Source of the DNA: CAZSVP01 sp964637185
Lineage (GTDB): Bacteria > Patescibacteriota > Saccharimonadia > CAILAD01 > BJGX01
DNA: 32,703 bases
Direction of reading: 5' to 3'
Assembly (NCBI GenBank): GCA_964637185.1
Contig: CAZWVB010000008.1
Location: 1-32,703 of the forward strand
The notes beneath the pieces were generated by a model. That model made no database searches. It was given only the letters and a program-made list of their open reading frames with translations, and was not told the DNA's origin. Shown in pieces: positions 29,533-32,703 of the stretch; position 1 is the first letter of the stretch, and each line of letters starts with the position of its first letter. Position numbers and translations under genes: made by a program.

Positions 29533-32362
29533 TGCGATAGACTTTGGTAGTATCAAACAAAACCGCGCCTTGCGCCTAGGAATAGTTGCGTCCTTGGTAT
29601 TGATAGTCACGACCTTGGCCGCTGTTTTGCTGTCTCCCACTGCTCATGCAGCAACATTTACTGTTACTAGCACTGGTGATCAATCTGCAGCCGCGCCAGC
29701 CACTAGTTGTGATATCGGCGATGGTAATTGTACTCTACGTTCAAGTATTGAAGCTGCCAATGCACAGGCAGGCGCAGATGCAATACACTTCAACATCACA
29801 GGTGGTGGGGTCCATACTATTACTCCGGCAGCTAAGTACCCAGATATTACCGATCAGCTAACAATTGACGGCACCACACAGTCCGGAGCAAGTTGTGGCA
29901 CCTTGGTACCTTCATCACTACCAGCCGTGAGCAATACACCGCACAATTTGCTCATAGAGTTAGATGCGAGCAATATGACTGATTTCGTTATTGATCAACA
30001 GGGGGCTTTGCGATTTGCCAACACAGCAGCCAGCAATTCGATAGTGCGTGGGCTTGTCATCAACCATGTTAATAACGGAGTCTTGGATGCAATTATGTTG
30101 CGCGGTGATACTGGCGAGACTTTGAGCGGAGTGACTATAGAATGCAACTATATTGGCACTGATCCTACTGGTAGCTCGGTGCCTGGTGGTACCCAGGCGT
30201 CAAGTGGTATTTTGCAATATCAAAATGGTGGCACTATTACCAATAGCACAGCCCAAAATAACTTATTGGCTGGCCAAGTGTTTGGATTTCAAGTATCTGG
30301 CAACTGGAGCATTCACAACAATATAGTATGTGCCAACGCCGCCGCCACGGCTGGGCTCGGCTGTTCAATAGGTATCTACTCCAATACCACAGGTAATTAT
30401 ACCGGCACTACTACTGTTCAACACAATATCATCAGTGGTGCCAACGATGATACGGGCAGTGTGGGTGTTGCCTCAAATGGTGTTGAGAATATGATCATTG
30501 ACGACAACTACATCGGCGTAGATATCACCGGTACCCTAGCGGTGCCCAACAATTTCGGTATTAGCGGAGTCGGTTTTTCTGCTACCACTGTCACCAACAA
30601 CATTGTTAGTGGTAATATTCAGTTCGGCGTAGGCTATTATGGAGGCTATTCTGGCCCCAATGATGTATCGAACAACAAAATAGGCGTAGACGTCAACAAC
30701 AACCCCCTTGGCAATGGTGAAGACGGTATCAACATCGAGTCATACACCGACCAAACCACTAATATTCACGACAATAATATCTCGAATAACGGTGGCAGTG
30801 GTATCAGTGGCACCCAAACCAATAGTACGCCAGGCATGAGTATTTACAACAACAATATTGATTCAAACCAGATTGACGGCATTCGTATGAATCAAGCCAA
30901 CGTACACATATATGCCAATACAGTCAAAAACAACCCGAATGCCGGTATACAAATGGTACTAGGTAGCACTGGCTTGATCATAGAGAACAATACTGTAGAC
31001 CACAACGGCGTTGGTATATATCTCAACGCAGGAACTAACACAGTTAGTGGCAACACAGTTACCAACAGCACCAGTGATGGTATTACTACCAATGGCAATG
31101 CCAATACCGTACAAAACAACCAGGCCAACAACAATACCCAAAATGGTTTGGTGAGCAATGGCACAGGCGATGTAGTGACAGACAATTCGACTTCCGGCAA
31201 TCATACTGGTATGACAGTTGGCGGCGCGGGCGCTACAGTATCCGGTAATACTGCCACCCAGAATTTGTTTGATGGCTTTCTAGTCGGCGGCAGTAATATC
31301 GTCTTTACTAACAACTCGAGTACAAACAACGCCGATGTAGGACTACAAATTGGTGGCACCAATAATACATTTACGCATAATTACATTGGCGTTACTTCTG
31401 GAGGAGATGTTGGCAGCAACGGTGGTGATGGTGTTTGGATAGAAGGTGCCAGCGGTAACACTATTGGTGGCAATACTGACGCGGCACGCAATTATATCTC
31501 AGCCAATACCGGCAATGGTATACATATTTTTGCATGTGGTGGCAACCTGGTGGATAACATAGTAGTTACTGGCAATTACATAGGCACCAACCTAGATGGT
31601 GATACCCAAGCTGGTTTTGGCAATGGTGGGTCCGGTGTTGCTATCAATGAGCAGCAGCTATTTGGATGTGGTGGCGGTGGTGGCGGTGAAGCATCAATAT
31701 TTCAAAACCGAATCGGTGGTGATAATACTGGCGAGCCAAATACAATTGCCGGCAACGCGCAAGATGGTATAAGGATCTATCAAGCGCCAAATATGGATGT
31801 TTATTCAAATACAATTTTGCCAAACACAATTTTTGGCAATGCCAATCTTGGTATCAACCTAGCATTTGACAGTACCAATAGTGGCAATGCCGATCAGGAC
31901 CTAGGGCCCAATGTAATTAATAACTTCTTGATGGCAATACCCGCGCCCAATGCTAATTATTATCTCAACCACCCAACACTGAATTCTACGACTTTTCTTG
32001 GTAATAATATCACCGTCAACTATAATTTCCAGGCCAATCAAGCGGATGGAAGTAGTTTGAGTCAATCCGATGTAGTGGGGTACAGACTTGATTTCTATCT
32101 AAATGACAATGCACAGGACGGTGCTTATCCAGGATACAATCAATCCAAGACGCATCTAGGCAGTTTTATTGTCACGGGCTCTGAGAACAATGCCAGCCAT
32201 GTCTTTACAAGCCCTGTTACCCCGAATACCAATATGAGTGTCAATGTTACTGCAACTGTACTATGGAAGGTCTATACATGCCCCAACGACCAAAATAAGC
32301 AGGGTAGTGGTCCGCCGTACAGTAGCTGTGGTGGCGGCGGCGGCGGAGGTGGCGGCGCTTAG
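29522..32362 (+). CDS. Large secreted CSLREA beta-helix protein with poly-Gly tail
   Basis: This 946-residue protein has a long signal peptide (cleavage near AHA-AT, residue 43) and a CSLREA-type domain (CTLRSSIEAANAQAGADAIHF, from C70, with the rest of that block closely matching the upstream paralogue). A long right-handed beta-helix region spans about 190-790 with many NNT, VSGN and GDGV/DGI turns, followed by the same C-terminal domain as the paralogue (YRLDFYLND, QDGAYPGYNQSKTHLGSF). It ends CGGGGGGGGGA, and a second Cys plus poly-Gly stretch lies near residue 718. No LPxTG or membrane tail is present. AGGAG lies before ATG 29522. Likely a surface adhesin; how it is retained is unclear. 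Confidence 0.85.
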   Translation: MAVSAIDFGSIKQNRALRLGIVASLVLIVTTLAAVLLSPTAHAATFTVTSTGDQSAAAPATSCDIGDGNCTLRSSIEAANAQAGADAIHFNITGGGVHTITPAAKYPDITDQLTIDGTTQSGASCGTLVPSSLPAVSNTPHNLLIELDASNMTDFVIDQQGALRFANTAASNSIVRGLVINHVNNGVLDAIMLRGDTGETLSGVTIECNYIGTDPTGSSVPGGTQASSGILQYQNGGTITNSTAQNNLLAGQVFGFQVSGNWSIHNNIVCANAAATAGLGCSIGIYSNTTGNYTGTTTVQHNIISGANDDTGSVGVASNGVENMIIDDNYIGVDITGTLAVPNNFGISGVGFSATTVTNNIVSGNIQFGVGYYGGYSGPNDVSNNKIGVDVNNNPLGNGEDGINIESYTDQTTNIHDNNISNNGGSGISGTQTNSTPGMSIYNNNIDSNQIDGIRMNQANVHIYANTVKNNPNAGIQMVLGSTGLIIENNTVDHNGVGIYLNAGTNTVSGNTVTNSTSDGITTNGNANTVQNNQANNNTQNGLVSNGTGDVVTDNSTSGNHTGMTVGGAGATVSGNTATQNLFDGFLVGGSNIVFTNNSSTNNADVGLQIGGTNNTFTHNYIGVTSGGDVGSNGGDGVWIEGASGNTIGGNTDAARNYISANTGNGIHIFACGGNLVDNIVVTGNYIGTNLDGDTQAGFGNGGSGVAINEQQLFGCGGGGGGEASIFQNRIGGDNTGEPNTIAGNAQDGIRIYQAPNMDVYSNTILPNTIFGNANLGINLAFDSTNSGNADQDLGPNVINNFLMAIPAPNANYYLNHPTLNSTTFLGNNITVNYNFQANQADGSSLSQSDVVGYRLDFYLNDNAQDGAYPGYNQSKTHLGSFIVTGSENNASHVFTSPVTPNTNMSVNVTATVLWKVYTCPNDQNKQGSGPPYSSCGGGGGGGGGA

Positions 32363-32408
32363 GCACATGCTACGTGTCAATGGGCTAGTGCAATCATGGC
32401 AAAAGTAG

Positions 32409-32414
32409 TATAAA
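32409..32414 (+). promoter_or_regulatory. -10 box before the DUF5652 gene
   Basis: TATAAA ends 7 bases before ATG 32422 and no SD is present; no clear -35 is visible. Confidence 0.35.
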
Positions 32415-32421
32415 TATAGTT

Positions 32422-32640
32422 ATGGATCTCAACGCAATTGTACAAGACAATATCTGGTGGATACTGCTGCTGGCTGCATGGAGCTTGGTCTGGAAAGGCT
32501 GGGCACTTTGGATAGCAGCACACAAAGAGCAAAAGGTTTGGTTTGTAGTCTTTCTGATCGTCAATACTGTGGGTATCTTGGAGATATTCTACATATTCTA
32601 CTTCAGCAAACAGCCCAAGACTGTAGCTGCCAAGAAATAA
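32422..32640 (+). CDS. DUF5652 family small membrane protein
   Basis: This 72-residue protein has two hydrophobic segments (about 10-32, WWILLLAAWSLVWKGWALWI, and 40-62, VWFVVFLIVNTVGILEIFYI) and a Lys-rich end. The pattern with KGWALW and NTVGILEIFYIFYF matches DUF5652, a small membrane family common in Candidate Phyla Radiation genomes and of unknown function. It follows the surface locus, starts 7 bases after TATAAA, and is closed by a strong terminator. Confidence 0.8.
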   Translation: MDLNAIVQDNIWWILLLAAWSLVWKGWALWIAAHKEQKVWFVVFLIVNTVGILEIFYIFYFSKQPKTVAAKK

Positions 32641-32651
32641 TAAATAACTAC

Positions 32652-32688
32652 GAGAAAAGCTCCGAGTGGTGTACCCGGAGCTTTTCTC
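32652..32688. terminator. Strong bidirectional terminator
   Basis: GAGAAAAGCTCCG (32652-32664) pairs perfectly over 13 bp with CGGAGCTTTTCTC (32676-32688); the loop contains a small GGT/ACC stem. A/T-rich arms make it usable from both strands. It closes the DUF5652 gene. Confidence 0.85.
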
Positions 32689-32703
32689 TAGATCTCCTAC
32701 TGA

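Noticed and set aside
31661..32362. Phase-variable tract in the poly-Gly codons
   Set aside because: The glycine codons mix GGT, GGC and GGA and there is no long homopolymer; changes would be in triplets and keep the frame.

Overview
The window looks like chromosome of a Candidate Phyla Radiation bacterium, most probably Candidatus Saccharibacteria (TM7). This is an inference from gene content and style: tightly packed genes with many 4-base ATGA overlaps, compact protein versions (ComEC without a lactamase domain, a 131-residue TsaB), tRNAs with encoded CCA, a type IV pilin-like protein, a sortase with an LAPTG substrate, CSLREA beta-helix surface proteins and a DUF5652 protein. UGA is used as an ordinary stop, which argues against the UGA-recoding Absconditabacteria/Gracilibacteria. 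No taxonomic marker search could be run.

Layout. 1-725: the 3' end of dnaJ and a small membrane protein. 750-6041: a cluster of four ATP-grasp proteins (two related RimK-like ligases, a standard RimK-type ligase and a divergent fourth). The second carries a long helical middle region and a C-terminal RimB-type retropepsin-like protease. 6042-7590: tRNA-Lys(TTT) in a hairpin-rich setting, then an AT-rich PadR/DUF1048 pair and a DUF4287 gene. 7629-13536: comEC, then yebC, an inositol-monophosphatase-like gene, an orphan, ruvC, an unlisted 53-residue membrane protein, ruvA and ruvB. 13563-16229: a bacterial PH-domain membrane protein, a divergent pilin gene and a lamin-tail-domain membrane protein. 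16135-22161: tsaE, tsaB, rny, a histidine phosphatase, csaA, an S51 peptidase, an alpha/beta hydrolase, ymdB and an HU gene. 22291-24657: mgtE and a membrane-anchored protein. 24680-25735: two divergent tRNA operons (five tRNAs on the minus strand, two on the plus strand) bounded by inverted copies of tRNA-Pro plus terminator. 25757-32688: a structured leader or RNA, a sortase, two large CSLREA beta-helix proteins, a tiny LAPTG protein, a membrane protein and a DUF5652 protein, closed by a strong terminator.

How it fits together. The first block could be a protein-tailing writer/eraser module: amino-acid ligases plus a protease in one transcription unit. The middle holds housekeeping functions: Holliday-junction resolution, t6A tRNA modification, RNA decay and Mg2+ transport. 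The last block is a cell-surface locus in which the sortase probably attaches the LAPTG peptide.

A recurrent signal is a -10 box lying 6-8 bases before the start codon with no Shine-Dalgarno sequence, seen at about eleven genes. This suggests widespread leaderless transcription beside ordinary SD-led genes.
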